From positions 1,178,001 through 1,242,000 of the forward strand of contig OZ251234.1 of NCBI GenBank assembly GCA_965240325.2: a stretch of DNA of 64,000 bases, written 5' to 3'. Origin of the DNA: Rebecca billardiae RCC1528. Taxonomy: Eukaryota > Haptophyta. Each line of letters begins with the position of its first letter. Within the stretch, counting starts at the first letter, position 1. Position numbers and translations under genes: made by a program. The notes below the pieces were generated by a model. It was not told where the DNA came from, made no database searches, and was given only the letters and a program-made list of their open reading frames with translations. Below, piece after piece: positions 1 to 9,624 of the stretch.

Positions 1-119
1 CCACACTGGGGCGCCCTAGGGGGTGCCCAGTCTGCCGACTCGGCTCAAACTCGATGATCTCGAATTGCAAGGCAGTGCACTGCTGGTACCTGGGACCACC
101 CCACAGTGTTGGGCTTGTA

Positions 120-931
120 TAGTGGCCCTCAAGTTTAAGCGATAAAATCAAGCGGCGGCTCTATCGTCGGCGCTGAAGGTGAAGGCCGTGGTGCTGATGG
201 CTGCGTACTTGGGGCTGATGCCCGCCCACAGTCACGTGTTCAGCCTTGCCGTGTCGTGCGCGAGGCGGCGGTAGCGTGCGCTGAAAGTAGGTGCAGCCGA
301 TCGGCGAGCTCGACGGTAGCCGCGCGGCGGCCTCCCGACCAAGCCGTGTGAGGCAGCCGCCGGCCTGCGCCTGCGAGTCCTCCGTGCGTGGAGCTAGGCT
401 CCCACGCGTGGCCCGAGGCGTACACGGGGTGCCGTCCGAGCGCGCCAGTACACACCGAGCGCAGCAAGCTGGGCACCCTGCGCGGCAGGAGCATGCAATC
501 GAGCGAGCGCTGCCCACGAGATGAGCCCGTCGAGCCGCTGGCACGGCCCGGCGCGGCAGCTGCGCGAAAGTCTGTGGTGCGCCTGCACGTGGTCAAAGCA
601 CGAGCTCACACGCTGTGTGTGGACCAGGGACACAGAGTGTACGTGCATGCGCACCACGCTCGAATTTATTGCGTGCGCGGAGCGGCGCTGTGCGTGCACG
701 ACCATGCTGGTGCATGTGAGACCAGTCAGGTCTGTGCGCGATGGCCGGCCGCGCGAGCGCGCGCGTGCGCGACACAGCACACTTGCGGGCGAGCCGTGTG
801 TCTGCGCAGACGCGGGTGCTCCCCGACCGTGCGCCACGAGCGAGAGAGCCGCCATGGTGCGCTCGTCACGGCGTGAGCGGGCGTGCAATCACGTAGCCAG
901 CGAAGCGAACGCTTAAACCTGAGGGGTACTA
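120..931 (+). repeat. Left terminal direct repeat of composite element
   Basis: Essentially identical, as far as I could compare by eye, to 4050-4861. Both ends carry ~20-bp imperfect inverted repeats, so the copy is itself shaped like a small terminal-inverted-repeat transposon. Short reading frames in it occur identically in both copies and on both strands, with no recognisable product. Confidence 0.85.
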
Positions 932-1689
932 AGTGGTAATAAAAGAGAGGTAAATGGTGCGCTGGTGCCAGGGGTGCGCTGAGGCGCCCGGGCTGCACCA
1001 CGCGCACGACAATATTTAGGTCGGTATTCCACCACAGCGCGACCTCCGATCATTCGGCCCTGGTGGGCGAGGAGGAGACCATGCGCGTAGTGATTTGCGA
1101 GAGCTCGCCGATGCTTAAGCGTTGCGGCGCGCGGCGGTGGCAATGCGCAGAGCATGGAGAGAAGGGCTGCAAACCACGATGGTACGACCCACTAGCGCTG
1201 CCTCTTCGAGGTTGTATGCGTCGATTGCGCTCTAACGCCGGGTGCTGCGCGCGCTGTGTCGCCCAGGCGGCCGCCACCGCGCCGCACGCGGCCGTCGCCG
1301 GAGCTCTTGGACGGATGATGGCTGCGATTCAAAAGTAGATTCTTGTAACCGACCAATCGGCGAGCAGCTTGTGCATGGCTGCAGGGCGACCGCCGCCGGC
1401 GGCCGAGAGCCCCACGGTGCGACCATGCGCACAGCGAGCAGCGGCGCCGACGATCATGGCCAACTTGAGCTTAGCCGTGGCATACAGGAAGGGTCAGCGC
1501 GTATCGAAGACTGCGATGGCAGCGACCTATGATCGCCACGACCTCTCCGTGAACGACGGGCTCGGCCAAGCCATTGAGATGGTGCTGGGGCTCATATGTT
1601 TGGGACGGACTTCACCGAGCCAGATGCCGGTAACGTCGATGCAGGGCTGTGCGACGCGCGTGCACGCCCGCACTTGAGGTCACAGCTGC

Positions 1690-3745
1690 CCGCGCGCCAC
1701 CACCATGGCCAGAGTTTTGGCTCAGCTCAGCTCACACGACCTCACGACCTGCCGATCAGCCGGCGCCTCACGGCTCAGGCAACAACACGGCTGCTGCGGC
1801 GCGTGCGCGCAAGCTGGCGCGCCGGCGCGGCGCGCATCGCCAGGTACGGCCCCAGGGAGCGTATACATGGCACCGGCTGCCCGCGTCTACTGTCGCGCGC
1901 GCGAGAGCTCGAGCTCGAATCTGACCAAGCTGAGCTGGGTGTGTCACGGCCAACGGCTACGGAGAGCTGCGGCTGCGGCTAGAGCCAGCGAGAAGCGCCG
2001 AGTCGGCGCGCGCGCCGTGCGCATCTGAAGGGCGGGCTCGGGCACGCAGCACACGCGCGGGGGGCGTGCCGAGCGCGAGCGCGCGCGCGCGCGCTCGGCG
2101 CTCCTCCTGCGCCGCCGCCACGGCCGGAGTTTCGGCTCAGCTCAGATCTCACGACCTCCCGACCTGCCGATCAGCCGGCGCCTCACAGCTCAGGCAACAA
2201 CACGGCTGCTGCGGCGCGTGCACACACGCGCGCGCGCCGGCGCGGCGCTCAGCGCCAGGTACGGCCCCGATGAGCGTACACATCGCACCGGCGGCCCGCC
2301 TCTACTGTCGCGCGCGCGAGAGCTCGAGCTCGAATCTGACCAAGCTGAGCTGAGTGTGTCACGGCCAACGGCTACGGAGAGCTGCGGCTGCGGCTAGAGC
2401 CAGCGAGAAGCGCCGAGTCGGCGCGCGCGCCGTGCGCATCTGAAGGGCGGGCTCGGGCACGCGGCACACGCGCGGGGGGCGTGCCGAGCGCGAGCGCGCG
2501 CGCGCGCGCTCGGCGCTCCTCCTGCGCCGCCGCCACGGCCGGAGTTTCGGCTCAGCTCAGATCTCACGACCTCCCGACCTGCCGATCAGCCGGCGCCTCA
2601 CAGCTCAGGCAACAACACGGCTGCTGCGGCGCGTGCACACACGCGCGCGCGCCGGCGCGGCGCTCAGCGCCAGGTACGGCCCCGATGAGCGTACACATCG
2701 CACCGGCGGCCCGCCTCTACTGTCGCGCGCGCGAGAGCTCGAGCTCGAATCTGACCAAGCTGAGCTGGGTGTGTCACGGCCAACGGCTACGGAGAGCTGC
2801 GGCTGCGGCTAGAGCCAGCGAGAAGCGCCGAGTCGGCGCGCGCGCCGTGCGCATCTGAAGGGCGAACTCGGGCACGCGGCACACGCGCGGGGGGCGTGCC
2901 GAGCGCGAGCGCGCGCGCGCGCGCTCGGCGCTCCTCCTGCGCCGCCGCCACGGCCGGAGTTTCGGCTCAGCTCAGATCTCACGACCTCCCGACCTGCCGA
3001 TTAGTCGGCGCCTCACAGCTCAGGCAACAACACGGCTGCTGCGGCGCGTGCACACACGCGCGCGCGCCGGCGCGGCGCTCAGCGCCAGGTACGGCCCCGA
3101 TGAGCGTACACATCGCACCGGCGGCCCGCCTCTACTGTCGCGCGCGCGAGAGCTCGATCTGAAATCTGACCAAGCTGAGCTGGGTGTATCACGGCAAATG
3201 GCTACGGAGAGCTGCGGCTAGAGCCAGCGAGAAGCGCCGAGTCGGCGCACGCGCCGTGCGCATCTGAAGGGCGGGCTCGGGCACGCGGCACACGCGCGGG
3301 GGGCGTGCCGAGCGCGCGCGGGCGCGCGCGCGCTCGACGCTCCTCTTGCGCCGCCGCCACGGCCGGAGTTTCGGCTCAGCTCAGATCTCACGACCTCCCG
3401 ACCTGCCGATCAGCCGGCGCCTCACGGCTCAGGCAACAACACGGCTGCTGCGGCGCGTGCGCACACGCGCGCGCGCCGGCGCGGCGCTCAGCGCCAGGTA
3501 CGGCCCCGATGAGCGTGCACATCGCACCGGCGGCCCGCCTCTACTGTCGCGCGCGCGAGAGCTCGAGCTCGAATCTGACCAAGCTGAGCTGGGTGTGTCA
3601 CGACCAACGGCTACGGAGAGCTGCGGCTGCGGCTAGAGCCAGCGAGAAGCGCCGAGTCGGCGCGCGCGCCGTGCGCATCTGAAGGGCGGGCTCGGGCATG
3701 CGGTACACGCGCGGGGGGCGTGCCGAGCGCGCGCGCGAGCGCTCG
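1690..3745. repeat. Five tandem copies of a ~415-bp unit
   Basis: The anchor GGCTCAGCTCAG recurs at 1719, 2134, 2549, 2964 and 3373, giving periods of 415, 415, 415 and 409 bp. Units two and three are almost identical; the first and last are more diverged, as in arrays growing from the middle. Each unit contains an alternating CG tract (for example near 2085-2100) and the palindrome GAGCTCGAGCTC, both prone to unusual DNA structure. Repeated short frames (2066, 2481, 2896, 3305) are products of the periodicity, not evidence of a protein. The array lies entirely inside the composite element. Confidence 0.9.
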
Positions 3746-4049
3746 AGGTCACAACTCCTGTGGCTGATTTGATCTTGCGTTAATCAGTGGCCTAGGCCAT
3801 GGTCATCACATGTCACGTCCCTGACTGACGCTTACGAATGACAACCCAGTCATGTTGCCAATGGAGCAGCACAGTCTCGTGCAACGGGGAGAAGCCGGCT
3901 ACTCCGAGCGCTCCGGCACGATCCGTCCTAGCCATATAGCGCGCGCGCCAGCCAGAGTCGAAACGGACTGCGCGCGTCAGAGTGAACCTTCGTCGACACC
4001 TCCTACGATGATGCTCACGTCTCACGCGGGTTTTCAGCAGCCTCCGACT

Positions 4050-4861
4050 TAGTGGCCCTCAAGTTTAAGCGATAAAATCAAGCGGCGGCTCTATCGTCGG
4101 CGCTGAAGGTGAAGGCCGTGGTGCTGATGGCTGCGTACTTGGGGCTGATGCCCGCCCACAGTCACGTGTTCAGCCTTGCCGTGTCGTGCGCGAGGCGGCG
4201 GTAGCGTGCGCTGAAAGTAGGTGCAGCCGATCGGCGAGCTCGACGGTAGCCGCGCGGCGGCCTCCCGACCAAGCCGTGTGAGGCAGCCGCCGGCCTGCGC
4301 CTGCGAGTCCTCCGTGCGTGGAGCTAGGCTCCCACGCGTGGCCCGAGGCGTACACGGGGTGCCGTCCGAGCGCGCCAGTACACACCGAGCGCAGCAAGCT
4401 GGGCACCCTGCGCGGCAGGAGCATGCAATCGAGCGAGCGCTGCCCACGAGATGAGCCCGTCGAGCCGCTGGCACGGCCCGGCGCGGCAGCTGCGCGAAAG
4501 TCTGTGGTGCGCCTGCACGTGGTCAAAGCACGAGCTCACACGCTGTGTGTGGACCAGGGACACAGAGTGTACGTGCATGCGCACCACGCTCGAATTTATT
4601 GCGTGCGCGGAGCGGCGCTGTGCGTGCACGACCATGCTGGTGCATGTGAGACCAGTCAGGTCTGTGCGCGATGGCCGGCCGCGCGAGCGCGCGCGTGCGC
4701 GACACAGCACACTTGCGGGCGAGCCGTGTGTCTGCGCAGACGCGGGTGCTCCCCGACCGTGCGCCACGAGCGAGAGAGCCGCCATGGTGCGCTCGTCACG
4801 GCGTGAGCGGGCGTGCAATCACGTAGCCAGCGAAGCGAACGCTTAAACCTGAGGGGTACTA
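4050..4861 (+). repeat. Right terminal direct repeat of composite element
   Basis: Second copy of the 812-bp sequence at 120-931, in the same orientation. Its right edge abuts a TA and then a sequence that continues the one interrupted at position 119. The near identity of the two copies suggests recent insertion, or homogenisation between them. Confidence 0.85.
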
Positions 4862-4943
4862 TATGCTGTCGGCAATGGCATACCCCCGCCCCCTCTGGAG
4901 GCGGGCTGTCCACAGCGGAGTGGTGTCAAGGCACTCGGTGTAT
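4862..4943. repeat. Right half of the interrupted target sequence
   Basis: This segment is the reverse complement of 5063-5145. Its missing left part lies at about 62-119, the reverse complement of 5146-5198. Joining 62-119 to 4864-4943 reproduces the contiguous sequence inside the neighbouring MITE-like element, which marks the insertion point of the composite element. Confidence 0.8.
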
Positions 4944-4946
4944 TTT

Positions 4947-5314
4947 TAAATTCCCCTTTATAACGGGCTCCGGGTGATCAGACTGGCGGCCGAAGCCTCC
5001 AGCCCTACCCTGGCCAGCCCCCAACCAACCACCACCCTCACCCAACCTCAAACCACTGACCGATACACCGAGTGCCTTGACACCACTCCGCTGTGGACAG
5101 CCCGCCTCCAGAGGGGGCGGGGGTATGCCATTGCCGACAGCATACAAGCCCAACACTGTGGGGTGGTCCCAGGTACCAGCAGTGCACTGCCTTGCAATCG
5201 GTCAGTGGTTTGAGGTTGGGTGAGGGTGGTGGTTGGTTGGGGGCTGGCCAGGGTAGGGCTGGAGGCTTCGGCCGCCAGTCTGATCACCCGGAGCCCGTTA
5301 TAAAGGGGAATTTA
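4947..5314. mobile_element. MITE/foldback-like element with 116-bp inverted termini
   Basis: Bases 4947-5062 and 5199-5314 are inverted copies of each other (outer ends TAAATTCCCCTTTATAACGG and its complement), enclosing a ~136-bp core. The terminal TA on both sides fits a TA target duplication. There is no coding capacity. The core is the inverted intact form of the sequence broken by the 120-4861 element, so a related copy of this core lay beside it before that insertion. Confidence 0.8.
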
Positions 5315-5692
5315 CATAAGGTAAGTACTCAGATTAATGAATAGGCGAGGTGAGGATGAGATCGGGGTGAACGGGATAGATCGGCACAATCTCCTACCTT
5401 CCAATCGATATCTGAGCTGTGTGGTAGCAGTTCGCCCATTTTTTGTTATGCCAAGTTCACATTTGAAAGCGCATGTATTAAAACCGACAGAATCAATCTC
5501 ACTCGATCTGACCCCCCCGGCGGCGGCGGCCCGGCCGCCAACCGCCCATTTTAAAATGATTATTGGACCGACCGTGCCGATCGAGCAGGGGCGTTCCCCG
5601 CGCGGGTCATGCGCCAATAAAAACTCACACGCGAAAACAAAGCGCGGAAAATGAAAACGCGCTTGGCGCCGAAGGCGCGCTGGCGTCGATGG

Positions 5693-6594
5693 GCGCTTGG
5701 CGCGCGCGCGGCGCGGCGCGCTGCGGCCGTCGAGTTGCCGTGCGAAGGCGGCGCGTTGCGTGCGTGGCATCGGAACGCTGCCGTGCTCCGCACTGCGCCC
5801 CGCAGCTCGCTCCTCGTCGACTTTGCTGCGCCTACGATCAGCGCGCACGCGAGCGTCGCCTCGGAATGAGCAGCCCGCGCCGGCCTCAGCCGTGAGCACC
5901 CGCCTGGCGCGCGATGCGATCAACTCGGGGCGCGAGCTGCGGCTGAGCGAGGAAACATGTGCCTGCGCGCAAGCCGCGCCGCCTTGAGACACCGATCGTG
6001 CGCGTTGATGCAGCTTCAGACGGCTGTCGACGAATGCCGATCAGCCTGCACGAGCCTTGCATGCAGTGGAGATGAAACAACAGACCGTGAGCGCCCTGAA
6101 GCGATGAATAGGAGTCTTCGGGTTGCGTGTGCGCACAGCAACTCGTGTACATCTATGCATCGCATGCGCGCGTGGCTGCCGTCATGCCTTGCTTGAGTAG
6201 TTGCTCTGATAAGGAGTCCTTTCAAGGACACCGCGACAATGCGCAAGGGCAAGAAGAATAGTTGCGTGCAAGGTGCGTGCCCTGCTCACGATCGGTGTCT
6301 CAAGGCGGCGCGGCTTGCGCGCAGGCACATGCTTCCTCGCCCAGCCGCAGCTCGTGCCCCGAGTTGATCGCATCGCGCGCCAGGCGGGTGCTCACGGCTG
6401 AGGCCGGCGCGGGCTGCTCATTCCGAGGCGACGCTCGCGTGCGCGCTGATCGTAGGCGCAGCAAAGTCGACGAGGAGCGAGCTGCGGGGCGCAGTGCGGA
6501 GCACGGCAGCGTTCCGATGCCACGCACGCAACGCGCCGCCTTCGCATGGCAACTCGACGGCCGCAGCGCGCCGCGCCGCGCGCGCGCCAAGCGC
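5693..6594. repeat. 308-bp inverted repeat with 286-bp spacer
   Basis: The arm 5693-6000 is the near-perfect reverse complement of 6287-6594, with only a few substitutions (for example around 5932-5955). The arms can encode the same peptide-like frames on opposite strands, but no known protein is recognisable. The spacer 6001-6286 has no clear feature. This could be a foldback transposon or an inverted duplication. Bases 5315-5692, between this repeat and the MITE-like element, show nothing I can name. Confidence 0.85.
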
Positions 6595-6649
6595 TGGTGC
6601 ACCGCAGTCCGGGTTGGCGGCCGCCACTGCCGCAGCGCCAGTCCGGAAG

Positions 6650-6676
6650 GCAAAGCCCCCGCAGCGGGGGCTTTGC
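6650..6676. other. Perfect 11-bp GC-rich stem-loop followed by T tract
   Basis: GCAAAGCCCCC pairs fully with GGGGGCTTTGC across a five-base loop and is followed by TTTT. It has the form of a bacterial intrinsic terminator. In this eukaryotic setting it is more likely a structured repeat fragment. Confidence 0.6.
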
Positions 6677-6697
6677 TTTTCAGGAGCGTGTGGCAGG

Positions 6698-6734
6698 ATC
6701 CCGGGAACGCCCTTGAATCCCGGGAACGCCCTTG
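6698..6734. repeat. 19-bp direct repeat, two copies
   Basis: ATCCCGGGAACGCCCTT occurs at 6698-6714 and again at 6717-6733. It sits just before the 33-bp inverted repeat copy at 6745. Confidence 0.8.
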
Positions 6735-6744
6735 TGTACTGGCG

Positions 6745-6777
6745 GACTAATTCTATGATTTAAAGACACAGGCACGA
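6745..6777 (+). repeat. 33-bp perfect inverted repeat, left copy
   Basis: This sequence (starting GACTAATTCTATGATTTAAA) is exactly repeated in inverse orientation at 22844-22876. It lies 40 bp beyond the 3' end of the glycosyltransferase gene. Confidence 0.9.
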
Positions 6778-6816
6778 GGGCGCAGGACTAGATGGAGTCC
6801 GCAGTGTGAGTTCAGA

Positions 6817-8454
6817 CTATGCAGATGGCATCAGTTCCGCTGATGTGACGAGGCTGGCGTCGATGAGCACGACGCGCCCATCGTGCGGTGGCGGCAAGGC
6901 AGCAGTGCCGTCGCGAGCCGCCGCCGATGGCGATGGCACTGGCACGCCTTCGCCGGCTCCGCCTCCCCACGCGAGGCGCTGTGGAGGATCGCGGACTCCA
7001 GCGTCTATGACAGCCGTCGGTGCGGTCGGAGGCTCTGCGAGCGGCACCGTCGCCGTCGCGGCGAGGGTAGCGGAGGCAGACGAGCCACCGGACGCCCCGA
7101 GCGACTGCCGATGCACGTGCGTATCAGGGCCGGCATGCACCGCCAGCATCGCCGCGCCTTTCAGGCCGTGCACGGTGACCACCCACGGCTTGAAGCGGGA
7201 CAGCCCGGCAGCGCCGCCGTCGCCCGCGGCATGCGGTTTGGCCCCACCCTGGATGAGCACGTTGTGCACGCGTCGCCTGCTCGTTCGGCTGGTCCATCCG
7301 ACGTGGTGCAAGTGGAGCCCGTGCATCTGCTGCGCGCAGTAGCCGAACATCACGTCCGTGTAGCGCCCGTCCTGGGTCACCTCGCCAGCTCGGCTCGCGT
7401 TCGCGCGCGCAGCTGCCGCCGCCACCGGGTCGGGCGCCTCGCTCAGCCGAGCGCGGCGTCGCGCACGCCGCCGCGGCCGTGCGGGCTGCGCTGGACCTGG
7501 AGCGCACGGCGCCCGAAGCCCGCGGGCTGGGCGCCCGAGGTCCTGCGCGCGTTCGAGCCTGGCCTTCTTCATCAGCCGGCTGATGTGCTCCCGGCAGAGC
7601 AGGCGGTGGAGCAGCGAGCCCTCCTCTCCACGCCCCAGCGGGCCCGCGCCCCACCACAGGCGCAGGCCGTCGCGGGCCCAGCGCGAAACCGCGCTGTGCG
7701 GGCAGCCTGCGGTCTCGAGGCGTGCGAGCGCGCGCGCGCACGCCGGCTCGAAGCCGCTCGCGTGCTCGAGCGCGGCGCTCGAGACGATCGTGCCTGGCCC
7801 GCCCGCCGCATAGAAGAGCACATCACCGCGCGCGCGCGCGGCGGTGAAGTTGCGCCGATTGCTCGTGCTCGCAGCCTCGGCCTCGCCGTGGTACTTGAGC
7901 GTGCGGCCCTGGAACCCAGCGCTCCAGAAGACCGTGCCGGCGACGACGCGCTTGGCGTGCCCGTCGCCCAGGGCGCCCAACAGCGCCTCGAGCCGTGGCA
8001 GCACGACGTAGCAGTCGTCGTCCACGCGCACAAACCACGAGGGCGGGCCGTCGCGCGTGACGGCCTGGTGGTGGCGAGCAAAGGCGTGCGCCCAGATGGC
8101 CAGATCCTTCCAGTTGGGCGCGCTGTCGCCGACGTCGAGGAACACCAGCTGCGATGGGCTCACCGGGAGCGCGCCCTCGACGCGCCCGCGCGCCTCGCGG
8201 CCGAACATGTAGAAGACGCGCGCGCTCGGCGGGCGATTCCACGTCTCGAGTGTCGCGCGCGCGGCGCGGAGCGTGCGCTGGCTCGTCGTCACGTACACCC
8301 GGTATTCCGGCGCCGCCGCGCGCGGAGGCAGCAACACCACGAGTAGGACGACCCACGACGTCGCGCCTGGAATCGCGCGCGGCCCGCTGGGCGGCGGCTG
8401 GCTGCGGCTCCAGGGTGGTGCTGACAAGCGCGGACTTCGAGCGGACGCCGCCAT
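6817..8454 (-). CDS. Fringe-like (GT31-type) glycosyltransferase
   Basis: A 545-residue frame beginning at an ATG (8454). A short hydrophobic stretch at residues ~33-43 could be a signal anchor, fitting a type II Golgi/ER enzyme. The catalytic region shows the beta-1,3-glycosyltransferase pattern: WFVRVDDDCYVV (metal-binding DDD at 145-147), a GGPG element at 218-221 comparable to the GGAG of fringe-like enzymes, and a later DVMFGYCAQQ that matches the acidic/G-x-C block near the family's C-terminus. Family knowledge predicts sugar transfer from a UDP-sugar to a glycan in the secretory pathway; donor and acceptor cannot be read. The Arg/Ala/Pro-rich stretch around residues 300-350 may be a retained intron or an insertion, and the last ~100 residues are low complexity. 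Confidence 0.72.
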   Translation of the reverse strand: MAASARSPRLSAPPWSRSQPPPSGPRAIPGATSWVVLLVVLLPPRAAAPEYRVYVTTSQRTLRAARATLETWNRPPSARVFYMFGREARGRVEGALPVSPSQLVFLDVGDSAPNWKDLAIWAHAFARHHQAVTRDGPPSWFVRVDDDCYVVLPRLEALLGALGDGHAKRVVAGTVFWSAGFQGRTLKYHGEAEAASTSNRRNFTAARARGDVLFYAAGGPGTIVSSAALEHASGFEPACARALARLETAGCPHSAVSRWARDGLRLWWGAGPLGRGEEGSLLHRLLCREHISRLMKKARLERAQDLGRPARGLRAPCAPGPAQPARPRRRARRRARLSEAPDPVAAAAARANASRAGEVTQDGRYTDVMFGYCAQQMHGLHLHHVGWTSRTSRRRVHNVLIQGGAKPHAAGDGGAAGLSRFKPWVVTVHGLKGAAMLAVHAGPDTHVHRQSLGASGGSSASATLAATATVPLAEPPTAPTAVIDAGVRDPPQRLAWGGGAGEGVPVPSPSAAARDGTAALPPPHDGRVVLIDASLVTSAELMPSA

Positions 8455-9624
8455 CGTATTTCGTCATAAGTTCGCCGGCCGGCCATGCAAATTGCAAAAG
8501 GCCTGGGTCGCCCGGACTAGGCAGGACTATGAACGCCGGTAACCGCACAGTAACAGTAATTAAGACTTTAAGAGTACGGTAGGAAGGCACCGTTCCGATA
8601 TCGCATCTACCCGTACCTGTATCTCAGATATCTCGACTTCATTACCCCAAGAGCCATCGCGCGCAAAGGCCCCACGAGGGAAAAAAGCTCCGGCTCGCGG
8701 GCACGGCGCCGTATGCGGAGGCGCACGGGCGCACTCGCGCGCGCTCTCGCGCGCGCTCTCGCGCCTCTGTCGCTCCAGAAGGAACCTCTACCTTCGCGCC
8801 GCCGTAGCGCCGCCGTAGCGCGACCAGAAGCCGACGTGGGCCACCCACTGCGTGCACTCTTGTGTGTGCGCCGCATCGCGGTAAGGAGCAGCTAGCGTCG
8901 CCCGCCTGCGTCAGTGGCCTGAACTCTTTGAAGGGCGCTTGCGGGTCGCGCGGGCGGGGGCGCGCCCTGCACAGGGGTCCCTCTCTCCCCTAGCCTGCAC
9001 TAGCGCCGCGAACGAGTGGGCGCTTTTGCGATCCGCACGTCCATAGAGCGCCAAGGCGACTGAGCTAGCGCTCGTCGTCGCCGTAAGGCGGGGCTGTTCT
9101 CCCTGGTAGCTCTCGCGACACTTCGTGGAAGTGTTATATATATATAATGTTTGGGTAAGTCATGTTTCAAGAGTCAATATTGAAGAACGCAAAGGCACTC
9201 CTACCCGCGCATTCTATTAGCTGTCGCATATCGAAGAGTACCCAAGTCAACTCTCTCGGTTGATTAGGTCCGCCTTGTTCCATCACCTGTTGCTGCGATC
9301 GCTTGTCCGGGTCCGAAATCATCCAAACAAACACACTCATAGGATTCGATACCGGACAGCGCTAAATATCGCCAGACGGGAACGGGTGCTGGGCGCTGAT
9401 GAGCGAATGGACGAGCTACACTCATCAAGCGGCAATAATGGGAGAACCTCGACAAAGCTTGGACAAAGTTTGCAGCGCCTCGTCCGTTCGCCAAGCTTTT
9501 TCAGACGAGGCCGCGTGCTACCTCGGCTGGCCGCACCCGGCGGTCGCTTGCAGGTGGGCGGCCCCCCCCGAGTCCGCCCCCTTACCACCCCACATCCCGT
9601 CCTGGGCGAGGAGCCCCAAGGGCG
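8455..9624. other. Intergenic region
   Basis: A divergent intergenic stretch between the glycosyltransferase and the PAS gene. It holds a short (TA)n run at 9135-9147 and GC-rich sequence with alternating GCGC tracts (about 8740-8765). I see no supported gene. Confidence 0.6.

Larger units (their letters stand above)
120..4861. mobile_element. Composite transposon-like element, 4.74 kb
   Basis: Two near-identical ~812-bp direct copies (120-931 and 4050-4861, offset exactly 3,930 bp) flank a 3.1-kb interior. Each copy begins TAGTGGCCCTCAAGTTTAAG and ends in an imperfect inverted version of that sequence (ending GGTTTAAACC-like bases then GAGGGGTACTA), so the whole unit has ~20-bp imperfect inverted termini. 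TA sits on both outer sides (118-119 and 4862-4863). The uninterrupted target sequence is present nearby in inverse orientation at 5063-5198, which shows the whole 4.74-kb unit inserted as one piece with a TA duplication. The interior is mostly five 415-bp tandem units. I see no transposase, reverse transcriptase, primer-binding site or polypurine tract, so it is presumably non-autonomous. Confidence 0.8.

Noticed and set aside
2066-3682. Repeated ~95-125-residue frames in the 415-bp array
   Set aside because: They are by-products of the tandem repeat, with Ala/Arg/Ser content from base composition. Some units have stops and no known domain.
1690-3745. CRISPR-like array
   Set aside because: The units are 415 bp and wholly repeated, without unique spacers, in a eukaryotic genome.
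120-4861. LTR retrotransposon interpretation
   Set aside because: Termini are not TG...CA. There is a 2-bp TA duplication rather than 4-6 bp, and no primer-binding site, polypurine tract or gag/pol frame. The ~20-bp inverted ends fit a TIR element better.
6650-6676. Functional bacterial transcription terminator
   Set aside because: No bacterial gene precedes it and the window is eukaryotic; it is kept only as a stem-loop.
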